Assembly: GCA_904063045.1 (NCBI GenBank)
Contig: CAJFCJ010000015.1
Coordinates: 1,309,034-1,373,033 of the forward strand
Origin: Dimorphilus gyrociliatus
Lineage: Eukaryota; Annelida; Polychaeta; Dinophilidae
Reading direction: 5' to 3'
Length of the DNA stretch: 64,000 nt
This document shows, one piece after another, positions 11,724 to 26,200 of the stretch. Positions within the stretch are counted from its first letter, which is position 1. Each line of letters begins with the position of its first letter. Below the pieces are notes generated by a model that was not told where the DNA came from, made no database searches, and worked only from the letters and a program-made list of their open reading frames with translations. Made by a program: the position numbers and the translations under genes.

Positions 11724-13582
11724 TTATTGGCAATCACGTATTATTATTGATGATCTCGACTGGCCCACACCGATCCAGCGGACTAAAAATAAATAATGTA
11801 TAGAAATTTGTATCTTAAAATAAATATGTTGTAATTTACCCTTTACGCCAACTAAGTCTTCGATTAAATAGATATATTTTTGTGCGTTGACAGGCAAATC
11901 TTCAAATTTTTTTACATCTTGTGTTTTTTCTTTCCATCCTTCAATATCTACGTATTCAACTTCTACTTCAGATAGCTCATCGCAAGAGGCGGGGAAAGAT
12001 TTCAACGTTTTACCGTTTCGTTTATAACTCTTTCCCACTCTTAGCTTATCAAAGCCATCCAAAATATCTAACTTCGTAATGGCAACGTGGGTGAATCCAT
12101 TCACCATTGTTGAATAACGTAGTTGAACAGTATCCAACCAGCCGCAACGTCGTTTTCTTCCAGTTGTTACTCCAAATTCTTTGCCCTCAGTTTGTAGTCG
12201 GTTTCCAATTTCGTTATTTTGCTCAGTAGGAAAAGGTCCAGTTCCAACACGGGTAGTATAAGCTTTAATAACACCGTAAACTTCCCCTATGCTTTGAGGG
12301 GGAATGCCAAGGCCAGTACAAACACCCCCAATGGAACAATTAGAAGAAGTTACCTATAAAAGTGAAGTAATGAAATACGTAACGCAAGAGAAAGATATTA
12401 TACAGACGTTTGGATAAGTTCCGAAATCAATATCCAACATAATTGCATTGGCACCTTCTATTAAGATTCTCGACCCATTAGTAATTTTTGAGTTTAACCA
12501 CAAAACAGAGTCGACTACCATATCCATATCTCGCAATTTCTCTCTGAGCTTAAAGTATTTTTTCAAATCCTCGTCAACATTAACGTTTAATTTTTTATAT
12601 CGTTCAGTCTGATAAGCAACCAAGTTTCGATACCTGTAAAAAAAAATTCTAAGTAAAATTCAGTACTTATTGAACTCGTACTTTTCGCTAAACAATTCGA
12701 AATTTTCGTGCACTAAATCCGCAATGCGTATGCCATTTCTCGTAGCCTTGTAGGAGAAAAGTTTTAAAGACAAGGATAATAGATTTTAAACCACTGTATG
12801 ATTAAATTATTTTCTCACCTTGGAGGAGTAAGTTGGACCAATGCCTTTTTTTGTAGTTCCGAAGCTGTAAAGTTATACAAGATTGTTAAACTATATGGTT
12901 GAGTACCTTGACCTACCTTTTGTTGCCACGAACTTCTTCTTGGTTTGCATCGGCCATTTTATGCAAATCGAAAACTAGAACATTGAAAATATAAAATTAA
13001 TAAAAAATTAGATAAATTATTAAGGTAATTATCAAAATGTAGACAAATATATTTCAGAAAGCATTAATATAATTTACCGATATGGGCTCTATCAGATATT
13101 AGTAAATTTTTGCTAATCCTACGAAGACCTTTACTTTCATTCTTCTCTATTTCATGGAATAAATCCTCCAAATGAATTACCGTGCCATTTCCTGTAGTTG
13201 TCGTAGAGGATTATGAATAAAATAAACTTACAGAATGTAATATCATACCTATAAGAGACTTACAGTTCTCATGACCAACTCCGCTCGGTAGAAGATGAAA
13301 ATCGTATTCCTTTTCGCCAACCACTACAGTATGGCCAGCGTTATTACCACCCTATATTATAAAAATATGAATTAGCAGACGTTGGTTGACATTGTCACAT
13401 GGTAAGACGCTTACTTGGCACCTACACACCACGTCGACTTCCTCTGACAACAAATCGACAATTTTTCCTTTTCCTTCGTCACCCCATTGAGCACCCAGTA
13501 CCACTTTCACCTGAGATTCCTTGCGATTGGACGCAGAATTTGAATAGGAAAGATTTGGCGCCTCGTTTTCCGTAGTCGCCAT
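11724..13582 (-). CDS. AdSS: Adenylosuccinate synthetase
   Basis: Catalyses IMP + aspartate + GTP to adenylosuccinate, the first committed step to AMP. Nine exons in coding order: 13582-13415, 13351-13249, 13191-13078, 12974-12917, 12864-12819, 12746-12682, 12633-12408, 12353-11840, 11782-11724; 450 residues (human ADSS2 456). Landmarks: GTP-binding loop [11 protein letters not shown] (30-40) with catalytic Asp and Lys, GGNNAGHTV with catalytic His, [72 protein letters not shown] and WIGVG. The C-terminus RDCQ differs from the vertebrate end. The last intron (11783-11839, 57 bp) has no in-frame stop. It is head to head with the nesprin gene. Confidence 0.96.
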
Positions 13583-14291
13583 ATTGATTTTAATAAAGGT
13601 CGAAAATATAACCTACAGATGGCGTTGATATAGGCCATCTATTAGATTCACCCGAGGCTTCAATATGGCGCACAAGCAGTAGACTTGTAGGGAAGACCGC
13701 GAGAGCACACGATTTTAAACTTCGAAAAAGTGAATTTAAAGGATTATTTCGCTGGAGGTTAGTTATTTTTTAAATTTATATAATAAACCTAATAGGAGTG
13801 TTCAATATTCTTCAAACAATTTATTTAAAAGAGTTGGTATTCGCAGAAATCTTCACTTTATTCTGTGACAAACACGTTACGACCCGTCTGATATTACTTT
13901 GTATAGGCTTTGTTACTGCCTTTATACTGTTTTAATCACTTATAACTAATTGGAAAAAAATCATTTGACCTTATTAAAATTGACGTGTATAATTTGGATT
14001 GCATAAGAATATTTGACATGTTTCTAGAACACTTGACGGTTTTCGAAAACTATTCAACGGCTTTGAAATATGTTTTTTTTTTTAAGTCACTCATACTATT
14101 AATGGAACTCTTCAGACGATAACTGTCATAGAAACTTGACTTTAGGCGCAATTAAAAAAATTATTGGAATATACATTTTAGACTGTCAGACGTCATGTGC
14201 TATATTTTCTGCTAAAAGATTTCGAACACCGTTCCAGACAATAACGATTTTCCTAAAAAAGATTACCTCTACAGCATGACATTTTGATATT
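13583..14291. other. Divergent promoter region of AdSS and MSP-300; probable MSP-300 5' UTR exon
   Basis: No protein. A donor-like CTGGAG|GTTAGT (GT at 13758) may end a nesprin 5' UTR exon lying about 100 bp from the AdSS start. A pyrimidine-rich acceptor candidate is near 14086. AGATGGCG occurs at 13617-13624. Confidence 0.4.
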
Positions 14292-17200
14292 ATGGATAAG
14301 GAAGAAAACCGCTCATCATCGCAAAGACTCTCTTCCAGAGGCTCGACCCCTTTGCAAGATTACCCATACAATCGCGCAAGCCCTGCTGGTAGTGATCAAA
14401 TTGGAAATGTATCTATGGGAGGAGAAATTCAGATAACGATTCAGCATCTTGCAAGTTTGTATCATTTTTTAAAAATTTATTTTTGAATTGTACTGATTAC
14501 TCAGACTGCTAAATACTTAAATCGTTATCAAGTTAGAGATAGCTGATTGTTAGTTAATTGCAACTGATTTATCTAGTTCGGTTCACAACATAAGACTTCG
14601 TGCATTGGTGATTTTCGTTGTTGTCTTTCATAGGAATTTTGTTAAATGAAGGCGTAGGGCTAAATATCCAAAAGAATTTTGTTTTCTTTTAGTTTGACGT
14701 ATAGATTACGCATACTAGGAAGATTGTTTGAGCTAACCTCATTGAACGTCTGAGTGCACTAAATAGACTTTAAGCTCTTTTGAGCCCCTTGTTTAGGTCA
14801 GATTGCCTATGCTTGTTTATTGATAGTTAAAAATTCTTGCCTGTAAACTTATAATTAAGCAAGAAACAACCTTTAGTCACTTTGTGAGCCAAAAACATAA
14901 AATATTGGATCAGACTTATTTGCTTAACTTAGAAATAAAAAATATTAAACCAAACTATTACAAAGCGCTGTTGCACAGATATGAAAACAGTTAACTAGAG
15001 TTGTACATATAGAAATACTAAGTTTTTTATGGAATTTCGTCGTAATCATTTTACAATGTAATCAAAAAATTCATTAGATTCTTTACAAAAAGTCAATAGC
15101 TATACGCTTTTAAAATTGCTCTAATTGATAATCTTTTTATTCAACGAAATCAATACAATCACACAGTTCACTCATTATAACGTACTTTTCGGCATTTTTC
15201 TTTTTGTTCGGAATTGAACGAGATATTTGCTGGTTTTCGAAAACCTTAACAGTGTTTGTGGCCTCTAATAAGGCGAAGAAATTTTGGTATGGCGCAAAAT
15301 TGTGTTAAGTGAACTTATCAAACAATCTCAAATTTCTAAATAGTTAAATTATCTGTTATTGTATTGATGATAGGATTAAAAAGTTGCGGTAATAGTTCCG
15401 ATAGAGTTTTAACAGTTCATTCACGATAGATTTAATTGAATCCAATTGATAAAATTTTCTAAATCGTACAAGGTTTCTTATATTACCTGATCAATATAAA
15501 CAGTAGTAGCGCATTAAGGTAAAATTCGAGTGTGGAGAGGATTCTATTTCAAGTTTTCAAATTAGTTATTATTTGTACAGTATATTTTACCATTATGAGC
15601 TTCTCGGTCACTATAGTATTAGAAAAGCGTACATTTTTCAATTGTAATATTTAATTTGTTAAAACAATAACTGATTTAAGATGCATCAGTTTTGTGGTTT
15701 TCTACTGTTCTTTTTTCAGATTATTTTTTTTTTGAGTTTTATTTACTTTGTAGTGATCAGTTTGTACCAGATGGCGATTGATTTAATATGTTGATGACAT
15801 CTATTGTAAAGTTAAAAATCTCTCAGTACACACGTAGAAATCACTTCAAAATAACCAAAATCAACATCTTTTTTATCAAATATTGATAACAAATGCGATA
15901 TGAGTTAAATTTTGAAATTTTTATAAAATTTTATCTGTCCTTCTATATTTTCGTATATCTTGGAATACAGAAAAGTATTTTTTGAAGAGAATATAAATTA
16001 AAAAGCAAATACATAAAATATTTTCGGCAAAGCGTACAGTCGTTCTTGAGGGCAACCATGCAACTTACATGTTTGATCAACGTGTCAACAAAATTTTATT
16101 GAACGATATTGATTCCTTAATACTTGTATCAAGGCATATGAGATAAGACAGTTCATTTTAATAATTTCTCTGTTATATCAAATGATCCGATTGGCGTGGG
16201 ACTATCCTTAAATATAGGCACGTTCGACGTAATAAATCTGGTCGGAATTCAATTTGATCTAGTCGTTTTGGGCGTTTCATCATCCCCACAAAGGATATGA
16301 TATATATCGGTTATGGTTGACATCGTCTGTAAATACGGAAAGTATTACCGATCTCTTGGTAGGCTTCATGTAGACTATGACCCCGGTAAGTTAAAAAAAC
16401 GGAAGAAAATTTAAAAGGTTTAGCTTACAAAAAAATGTAACGATAATTTATTGAATTTTTTTACAATTATTAAAGTTTTCAAGATATATTTTGATTACTA
16501 TAATATTTGCAAAGTTGAAAATTAGCGTCAGACAAATATACACGAAATAATCGGCCTAACAGGTCATATGTTTCGGACATTTTTAGAGAGTTTTAATAAG
16601 TTTAGTTTAATTGCTTTATTTTTCAATAAGTCTAGTGGAGATTTTTTTGAATTAATTAAATTTTCAACTTTTATTTAAGAATATAAATCTTGATTTCATA
16701 GGTTACTTCTCATGTAGCTTGCAAAAATTCCACAAAAGCTTTAGGTATTTATTCTTAAAAAATAATAGATGACGTTTTAGAGGGAATTATGCTACTTAAT
16801 CACTTAATATTTAACATTGTTCAGATTTTGATGATAATCTGAAGCATTACGTAGTCCGATCTACTTTTCAATTGAACATGTCGAAGCAAGCTATATTTAT
16901 CCATTCTATTGCTTAAAAACGCCCTCTAGACGCCTCTAGTATGACGTATTGATAGTTAAGCAGACGATGTTTCAGTAACGCCGTTCTGCAATGTGTATCT
17001 TTTTTTTGGATAATATACCTGGTTAACAGCTATGAATTTTTGGAAAGTGCCATATCCTCCCTATCCTAGGAAGCCAGGGCCATATTCTGAACACGTCAGA
17101 AGTTTACATGGTGTGTTAATTGCTTCTAAATGAAGTGATTTTTTAAAGGAGCATTAGAAGTATCATTAGCTAGCTCAAAAAGTATATTTTGTTTATTAAG

Positions 17201-20200
17201 AGAATTCACAAAAGCAAGAGGAAATGCTTAAAAGATATTCTCACCTTTCTCGGACGTTAGAGTACACTAATCAATATTTGCGGACAATTTATTGTTTTAC
17301 TGTGCACAATCACTTTCTGTTGTAGTTTGTGCTTTTATTTTCCACAATATTGTTTACTAAATATTTAATTTTGCTTTTCCTGCTAATATTAAAAATTTAA
17401 TTTGGGAAAGAATTATAGTAATATGGTTCTTAAGTTTGGATGTTGGGAAAAATTTAAATAGCTGGTGCACGGAGATAAATCTAATATCTTTGCTTTAAAT
17501 GGGAGAGGCTTTTATAAGCCTTCTTTTTCTAATCAATTGACTTTTTGAACATTCTTGTGTAATACCTAGTTTTTGTTTTGTCTATTTATTTGAAGCTATA
17601 GAATTGAAAAATGCTTTTACGATATTTGTACACCTTACTGTTATGAAACAATAATACTTTATCAATAATAGAAACTTTTTACTTATTTTCAAAGCTATTT
17701 TTAAAATTTATTTTGATTTTCATAGATGAGCAAGAACGTGTTCAAAAGAAGACATTCACCAATTGGGTAAATGCATTTCTTACAAAATGCCAACCGCCTA
17801 TGCAGATTTCGGACCTCTTCCATGACTTGAAAGATGGAGTTGGATTATGTAAATTGCTTCAAGTATTGTCCGGTGAGCGTATCAATTTCGAACAGGGTCG
17901 AAGAATGCAAAGAATTCACTACGTTACCAATGTAACTAAAGCCATTGACTTTTTAAAGAGCAAAAATATTCGTTTGGTCAACATAAATGCAACTGACGTA
18001 GTTGATGGTAAACCCGCTATTGTCTTAGGATTAATATGGACAGTAATTCTGTATTTTCAGGTATTAAAAAATAAATTTTTACACATATGCTAAATATATT
18101 GCTACTTTAGATTGAAGAAAATACGAAAGCCTTAGCAAGTCAACAAGCTATTGCAAATGACGAAATTTTGCATGCTACTGCAGTTACAGCCCTTAATAAT
18201 GCCACAGACACCAAAGGTATCAGTCCTCAAAAGAAAAAAAAGAAAGAACTAGAGTCAGGAAGGTTTCGAACTGGTGCCAAAAAGGCCATGCTTGTTTGGG
18301 CTCAAAAATCCGTCACTCAGTAAGTTTACTTTTACCTGAAATTTAAAAATACTTTATAAACATTGAGCGATGAGAGTTAGATTATAAATTTTAGTAGAAA
18401 ATGGTTGAAATCATTTTAGAGCTTTCAAGAGATTATTACTGAGCTAGATTTCTTATCAACTTATATTTTTTTCAAAACAACAAAACTTATTATATTTTAG
18501 TAGGTTATTATGCTGTTGTGTCTTTTTTATCATCAGAAGTTCAAATGTTTATGGTTGAATTTTTATAATCAACTAAGCTCTTATTCTCCTGTTTAAGGAA
18601 CAACTAGTAATATTTAAAATATGAATAACATTGACTTGTTGTAAGAAGCCGTGTATACATAATAGATTAAGTGGATTGAGTAAGATTTTTCTCAACGATA
18701 GACAGTATCTGTACTATATATGATCATTTTTACCTAAAAATTACTAATTTTCTTTACTTCTACGATTTCATAGACTTCTTTATGAACTTACTCAGTAGTT
18801 TCTTATTCGTTGTTGGTTACGTTACAATCGACCCTAGCGAGTATTGCGGTATTGATCTGTATTGGAATGCTGCCAAGATATCAGGCGCTTTGTTCAAACT
18901 TGTCTTTACTGCTGAGATATTACCGTCCTGTCTGCAAAAATTTTGTTATTAGGAACTTTTTCGGCATGTTATTGAAAGAGTAGAGTGGAGAAAAGGAGTA
19001 GTGTGTAGATGGTCGTATTGCGTGCGTGAAAACAAATAACTATCCATCTAGTAACGACTGTTCTACATACTTTTCCCTTATATCCCTCAAATTATTGTGA
19101 CAATGGAAAGAGAACCGAAACGACATTCTTTTAGAAGTAGCAGAAGTGAAAAAGTACAGAAAAGTAAACGTCTCAAACCATCAATAGAAACTTCTTCAGT
19201 TCATTCTGAACCTGCACATAGGATAAGAAAATCACAGTCTCCTGATTCAACGTGTTCCTCAAAGTCTGACGGTAGTAAAAAGGATATGCTAAAATTTATG
19301 ATACATGAAGTTCAAGATCTTCAAAAGCAAATACATGAGGAACTTGGAACAAAAGGAACACCAAGTAAAATTCCAAGAAAGGGAAAAGGATATAGAAAGG
19401 CTGCCTCTCCAATCAGTTTGAATGATTCGATAAAAATTATGACCGCTAAATCTTCGGCACTTTCAGAAGAGAAAAATGATATCTTTTTTTTTGACAAACT
19501 CAAAATAAAGCGAATTTTAAAAGTGTTTGTGTTGAAAATTGTAACTTAGCTTATTATTATATTAATCAAGCAATTTTACTTAACTTTGACCATAATAAAA
19601 CTGTTTGATGTATTTCAGGCGATTTGGTATACCTGTTAATGATTTTGGGCCTTCGTGGAGAGATGGGCATGCCTTTAACGCAATGATTCATAACATAAGA
19701 CCAGAGCTCGTTGACATGAGGCTAATTGAAGACCGCAAGAATGCTGAGAATTTGAAATCTGCCTTTGACACCGCTGAAAATTATCTAGGCATTCCAAAAC
19801 TCTTAGATCCTGAAGATGTTGACGTTGACCGACCTGATGAAAAATCAATCATGACCTATGTTGCTCAATTTTTGCAAAATTATCCTGACCCAGATACAAT
19901 CTTGGATACTGAGACTGAGGTGAAAATTATTTTTCAACGAAATATCTGTATAAATTTTCTTGATCAGTAAGATTCAAGATATTTAATTTTTACTCGCGAC
20001 AATTTAAGGGTACACAGCAGGCACAAAAAGAAAGACCAAGGGATTATATTAGTTCTTATACTTGGTGTATACAGACTAAAATATCTTCTATAAATCAGGT
20101 TTTTTAAATCTCATTGTCCCTCTTCTTTATTATAGAAATGTTCTGGTGTTTGTGCCCAATACATATTATACATATTAGATATGTATATATAATTATTATG

Positions 20201-23200
20201 TATTTTTTTTGAATCCCGTTTAAATTGTTAGCTATATTTATTTTACCCATTTTGCATGTGCCGTTGCGAATGGTTGCCTATAAATGCTTATTGACTTAAT
20301 GGTAAGATTCACATATTTACTGTGCAATTGTCAACTAAGCTATTTAATATACTATGTAATCTATCTTATAGCTTACTAACTCGGTATTGTCTTTTTTCTT
20401 CTTTCGAATTTTCATTGACATCTTATTATAGTTGAAGCACTGGATTTTTGTCATTTATAAGAAAAATTAAAAAATAATTTTATTTCCTAGCTTATGCTAC
20501 AGCAGTCCTCAAATCCTCTAGAAATTGAGAAAGGAGAATATCGCTTGTTGCTGCGGTGGTTGAATGATGCAGATAAACGATTAGAAGTAGTGGACAATCC
20601 CATTCAAGATCCTGTTAAAGAATATCAAGTTTGTATTCTTAAATGATTGCTAAAGATTTAGTTGAATTAGTTTTTATAGCGATAGGTAATATTTATGTTT
20701 ACCAAATCATAGCAACTTATAGGCACGTAGTACAAACATTTAAGTTGCAGATGGAGCTTTTTTACATAGGCCTAAAAAGCAATACTGTGGAAGGCACAGC
20801 CTTCACCTTGAAAGTAGGAACACTCTTACTTTAGAGATGTATAGCGTTTTATCTTCTATAATATTAAGATGGAATAAACGCAAATAGCTGTCTAATTTAC
20901 TTTTTCTATTCATCCCGTTCAAGATGAACGTTGATAAAGATCGTAGCCGAGTTGTTAGAAAGGTCGTTAAATCTTAAAGGGTTACTTATACTTAGAATAT
21001 ATGCTATTTTGCAGTTATTGTCTTTAATACAGTATAACATAATTCTGAAATTCTAAAAATTTTTCAGACGTATCTTAGATTAAGAGAGGAGCACAGAATT
21101 AAAGAGGGAGTTTATGAACGTCTGATAACTCGTTCAGAGTCTAGTGAACTTGTTGTTCTCAATGAAAATGACATAGCTGTAATGAGACAAAGATGGTCAA
21201 ATACAACGGCTAGACTTAATTTATGGAGATGGAAGCTAGATAGCGCTCTTCCCGGTGAAATTGGCCGTTACGGAGATTGGCTTCATAGAGCTGAAGAAAC
21301 ATTGAAGGATCCAGAGTTAATAAAAAAAGTATCGGATTTGATGACGTTAAAAAGTGAATTGAGCAAAAGAAGTGCTATTCTCGATGGTGCTAACCGAGGC
21401 AAAGCTGTTCCAGAAGCACAATTAAATGACATGATATCTCGAACGGAAGTTATGTCACGAAAAATTAATGCACACATTCCGTTGTTAGAATTTGAAGAAG
21501 CAAAATCTAAACTACTTGAATACTTAAATCAAATAGAAAACTCTCTTAAAGAGTGCGAAAAAAAGCATGGTGAAGTCTCTGAGGTTGAACTAGCAATGCA
21601 GCAATATAAAAAATCTATAGGTGATGAAAAGTCCCTAAGCGAAAATTTCGAATCTCTGAAAAACAATATGAAAGAGAAAGAGCTTGTTGCAATATCAGCC
21701 GGCGTAATAAAAGAGAAGGATGCTGAGGATTTCATATGCTCTACTGACGAGAGATGGAGACAGTTACAAGTTGAATTAGGTTCCGTCCAAACTATGCTAC
21801 AAGAAATTATTAAAAATTGGAAACGTTACAATGCCTTACGAGACCTATTTGCTGTTTGGTTAAAAGAGGCTGAAGATATGGTTCATAGGTCAAGCTTAGA
21901 GGATGAAAAAACAGCGGTATGTACTAATATAAGGTTTTTAGAGGCTAAGGAAATATGTTATATTACTATAAACACACTTTAGATTGAGTATAAAAAATTT
22001 CTTCGAAAATGGAGTATTGTAAGTCTAACGTAGACCTTTATCAAGTCCTTTGTTTTTAAGCATTCATTATGTGTTATGCCTATTCTAAACAAATATCAAA
22101 GAACATTTTTGAATTTTGAGAAAATGTTTTTTTTGCATGTCTGTTAACAGTCTTTTTTAAGTGCTATGACTGTTGCTGTAAACGTGTTTGTCTTTACCCA
22201 ACTATTCCGAAAACTTCGCGGTAGTTTTCTACAAACACTACCTTTACGGGTTAAATCCATAACCCATTTTATTTTGCTAATTTACTGATAGTTCTTTTAA
22301 TTAAATTACCCTCTAACAATAATTGTTTTATTCAGGAATTTCTCTCTAATTTACCTCAATGGAAAGATAAACATGAAAAGTTAAATGAAGCAGCTAATTT
22401 CCTAATCGAGACAGTTCAAGAGACTGTTGGAACTGATATTAAGAGAATGGTTTTATCTATTAATAGGAGATGGAAAGATATATATGACCAAGCGTCGCGT
22501 TTATCATCAACAGCCAGCGTTCGATCTGGCTACAACAATAGAATGAAATCACTTGAGGAGATTTTGCAGCTCCTCGAAAGTTTAACAAAAGACTGTGGCT
22601 TGGAATGTAGGGGTGAAGTTCTTAGGCCATATGTACAAAGTCTACAAGAAGGGGTCGACAGAGAGGAGAAACTAGAAAGTGACTTTAAAGATCTATCCCA
22701 AATCGCAAAAGGCTTGGTTAAAGAAACATCTAGTCAACAAGTGAATGAAATGCTCAGCTTCTTAAAAAGTATAAAAGAGCGAATTGTGATAGTGAGGAGA
22801 GCTCTTCCAGTAAAACTCAATGATTGCAAATCATTACTATCTCTAGTTAATAATTTCGAAGGAGATGTTAATAACCTACAAAAATGGGTTACAGATGGCG
22901 AGAAAATCATACTTTCTCATAGGATTGATCCGAACATAAATGACGTAGAAGAAAGACTAGAAAAGCACAAACGTTACTTTGGGGCCAATATGCAAAAAAT
23001 GAAAAGTTATTTATTGGAACAAACGAAGTCTTATAAGAAGATTTCCACGGAAGCTCATGCTATAGGTCTTGTATCACATTTTATTGAGGCTTCATTGATA
23101 TCGTTGAATGAACGTTTTCAAAAGCTTGAGAAAAATTGTGAAAAGTGGGAACAGAATTTACGTGATTCATTAAATAAATGGCAGCGTCTACAGCAAAGAG

Positions 23201-26200
23201 CCGAGCCTCTTGAAAACTGGATTAAACTGGCAGATACTGCTTTAACTTCCGATGCGTCTGATTCTATTTCAACAGAAGTAATTCTCGAACAATATAACAA
23301 CTTGTTAAATCAAGCTGATCAATGCTATCTTCAAGATTTCCAAACGGCTGCGTCTGATTTACTTAATACTCTCCACCCCAATGACACTCAGGAACTAAAA
23401 GAAAGTGTAGATATATTATGTGAAAGATGGTATGATGATAAAGAAGCACTATTAGAGAAATTATCTCTTGTAAAATTTGCTAAATGTGAAGAAGACTTAA
23501 CGCAGAATTTTCACGTTGCCGAGGAAACATTAAAGCAGTTAGTAAACCATCAACAATCAGGTGTCGACTGCAAGCAACTACAGCATAAACATAGTGTTAT
23601 TTTTCAAGATTCCCAGCTCGCACCGTCATGCAAATTATCATTGGAAGAGCTCCAACAATTAGCACATAATGTCCCTTCTCATAAAGAAAAACTTTTATTA
23701 AGGTTTCAACATCATAGCGACCATTGGGCAAAATTGCAAAAGAGCATTGATCATGTTGGAATTCAGTTACAAGATTCGGAAAGACGCTGGAACATTTATC
23801 ACAAGAGACTTGACGACTTTGTGGATTGGATGAATTGTGTTGAAAAAGTTATAGAAGGATTGGAACACTCATCAACTACCTCTGAATACAAAGATACTTT
23901 AGCAAAATTCAATGTAAGTGTAAATTCACACTTGTTTTTAAACATTATTCTGACACTTGAAAGCTTCTATAATGCTGTCATCTAAACCTGACGTATTTCC
24001 ATTATATAACTCAATCACATTTTTCAAACATTTAAGCCCCTAATTTTTCAAATGTTTCTTTTTACAAGAAATTTTTATACATCTTCATACTTTGGAGGAA
24101 TGACATGTTTAATAATTTTTTACAAAATAAACTTTCATTTCAGGATATTGCTCAGAATATCGATCAGCACCACGTTGACGTTGATTGGCTGGAGGAAGAA
24201 TTTAACAGTTTGTCTCAGTTGGGTGGTCATTCAAATATAGAAAAGGAAAGATATCGTTTACAGCAAATCTTAGAAAAATATGTCAAATTATCACCCATTA
24301 TTGAAGTTACGACGACTAAAAGCTCAACTGTCGTTAAATGTATTGAATATCGTGAAATTATTGAACAAGATCAGCTAAACTGGCTTCGAGAAGCAGAAGA
24401 AGTATCAGAACGGTCCGTGGATTTAGATGATTTAACTGCAGTTCAAGTTCTTCTTGGAGAACAAGAGAATATATTAAAACGCTTAGAAAATGAAGAGGAA
24501 GCAATAGAAGAACAAATTCGTGAGGGTCGAAGGCTAGAGAATGAAAAACATGCTCCAGAATTTGTGAAAGCCACTGTTGATGAGCTGGAAAATCGTTGGA
24601 GAGAAACTGCTCAATCAGCAAAGGCAAAATATGATAGGCTCAGAAATGCTAAACAAAACTGGCTGGAATTTGAAGAAGCATCTAAAATTGTTAATGAGTT
24701 TGTTAAGAAAGTTGACTCTGAAATGCAAAAGTCATTACCAGCCAGCTCTGGCTATCAGGCAATAAATTCTCATATACAAGCGAAAAAGGAGCTGTTAGAA
24801 GAATACTGTAAAATCCATCCAATTATTGAGAATATGGAGAAGTTAAAATCTGAGCTTGGTCTACAGGCAAGTCCTCAAAAGAAGAATGAAATAGAAGAGG
24901 AGATAGTTGACTTAAAATTGAAATTAAAAAATGTAAATGCCAATCTAGGCGATAAAGTTGGTGAGCTGGAAACTTCAGAGAGAGAATGGAAAGAATTGAT
25001 TGGACGAATGGATGCCTTAGACTCTTGGCTTGAAGAGCATGAGGCCTCCTTTGAACGAATTCAACAAATGGCTCTACCGTCTCCTGAGGAACGTCTCGGC
25101 AGAATGAAGGCCCTAGGTGACGATATTACACAGCATGAAAGCCATATTAATCATATGGAAGATGACGCAAAGACTTTAGCCAATGGATTTCGTTCCCGTG
25201 AAACAGCAAATGTAAAATCAAGAATTTCTAGTCAAAAAGCCAAGTGGAGAGCATTAAGAGATCGAATAGAGAGAGCCGGAAATGTCCTCGGTGGAGAAGT
25301 TGATCATTGGAATGAATATCAGAAAGCCCTCTATCAACTTATGCCTTGGCTAGAGAGTGCAGAAAAGAGTCTCATTTCACCTTCTACCCGATTTGTATCG
25401 CTGGAGGACTGTTTGGAGCAAAGTTCTCTTCATGATCAGTTAAAAAATGAGCTAACAACACATGAAGTATTATTCGAACAATTCATAAATGAAGGATCTC
25501 ATGTTGGAAATGAACCAGGAGTTAATTCTCGACTAGAGGAGCTAAAAAATCGGTGGAATAAAATAGCCAATAAAATTTCCGATAGAGATGCAGTTTTTCA
25601 AAAAGCTAAAAAAGCATGGGAAGTGTTTGACACTGTATCTAAAGAGCTTGAAAATAGTCATTCGAATATTCAAGGATCAGTAGTATGTCAAACAACATTA
25701 CCTTCAGTGAAATCAGCCGTACTTGAAAGAGAATTGAAGGCCCATAAAGAGTTGGAAGAAAAATTACATGATAGTAATGCTAAAGTTGCAGATTTACAGG
25801 CGATGCATTCTGCTATTGAAGAATTTATTGATCCTGTTGCAGCAACATCACTTTCAGCCAGAACTGAAAATCAAGTTCAGTTATGGAAAGAATTACAGGA
25901 GGAGGCTAAGAGGAAAGAAGCTATATTATTCGACGAACTTAAACATGTTAAAACTGTGGAAGAAAAAGTAAATACTTTTGAAGGCTGGTTGAAACAAAAT
26001 AAAGAAAATCTAAAGCAAACTTGTAAAACAAGTACTGATGATATTGAGGAAGGATTGTCAACAATCAGGGTTGGTATAAATATATATAAGATATTTGTTG
26101 CTTAGGTTGACTTATTTATTTTAGAATGCTCATCAAAATATTTTGGATGAGAAAGCTACTTTGGATGTCATTGAAGACCAAATTAATTCTCTATGTACCA

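Larger units (their letters stand above)
14455..17725 (+). other. MSP-300 intron 1 (3.3 kb) with alternative first exons
   Basis: AT-rich intron, the longest in the window. Apart from the two candidate first exons listed separately I see no gene, RNA or mobile element. AGATGGCG occurs at 15769-15776. Confidence 0.6.

Noticed and set aside
15366-15387. Third mini first exon (ATG, seven codons, phase-1 donor) in MSP-300 intron 1
   Set aside because: Only 22 nt with a weak donor GTAATA; expected by chance in 3 kb of intron.
20643-20834. 63-codon frame in an MSP-300 intron
   Set aside because: Contains no spectrin or other features and lies between good splice sites of the neighbouring exons.
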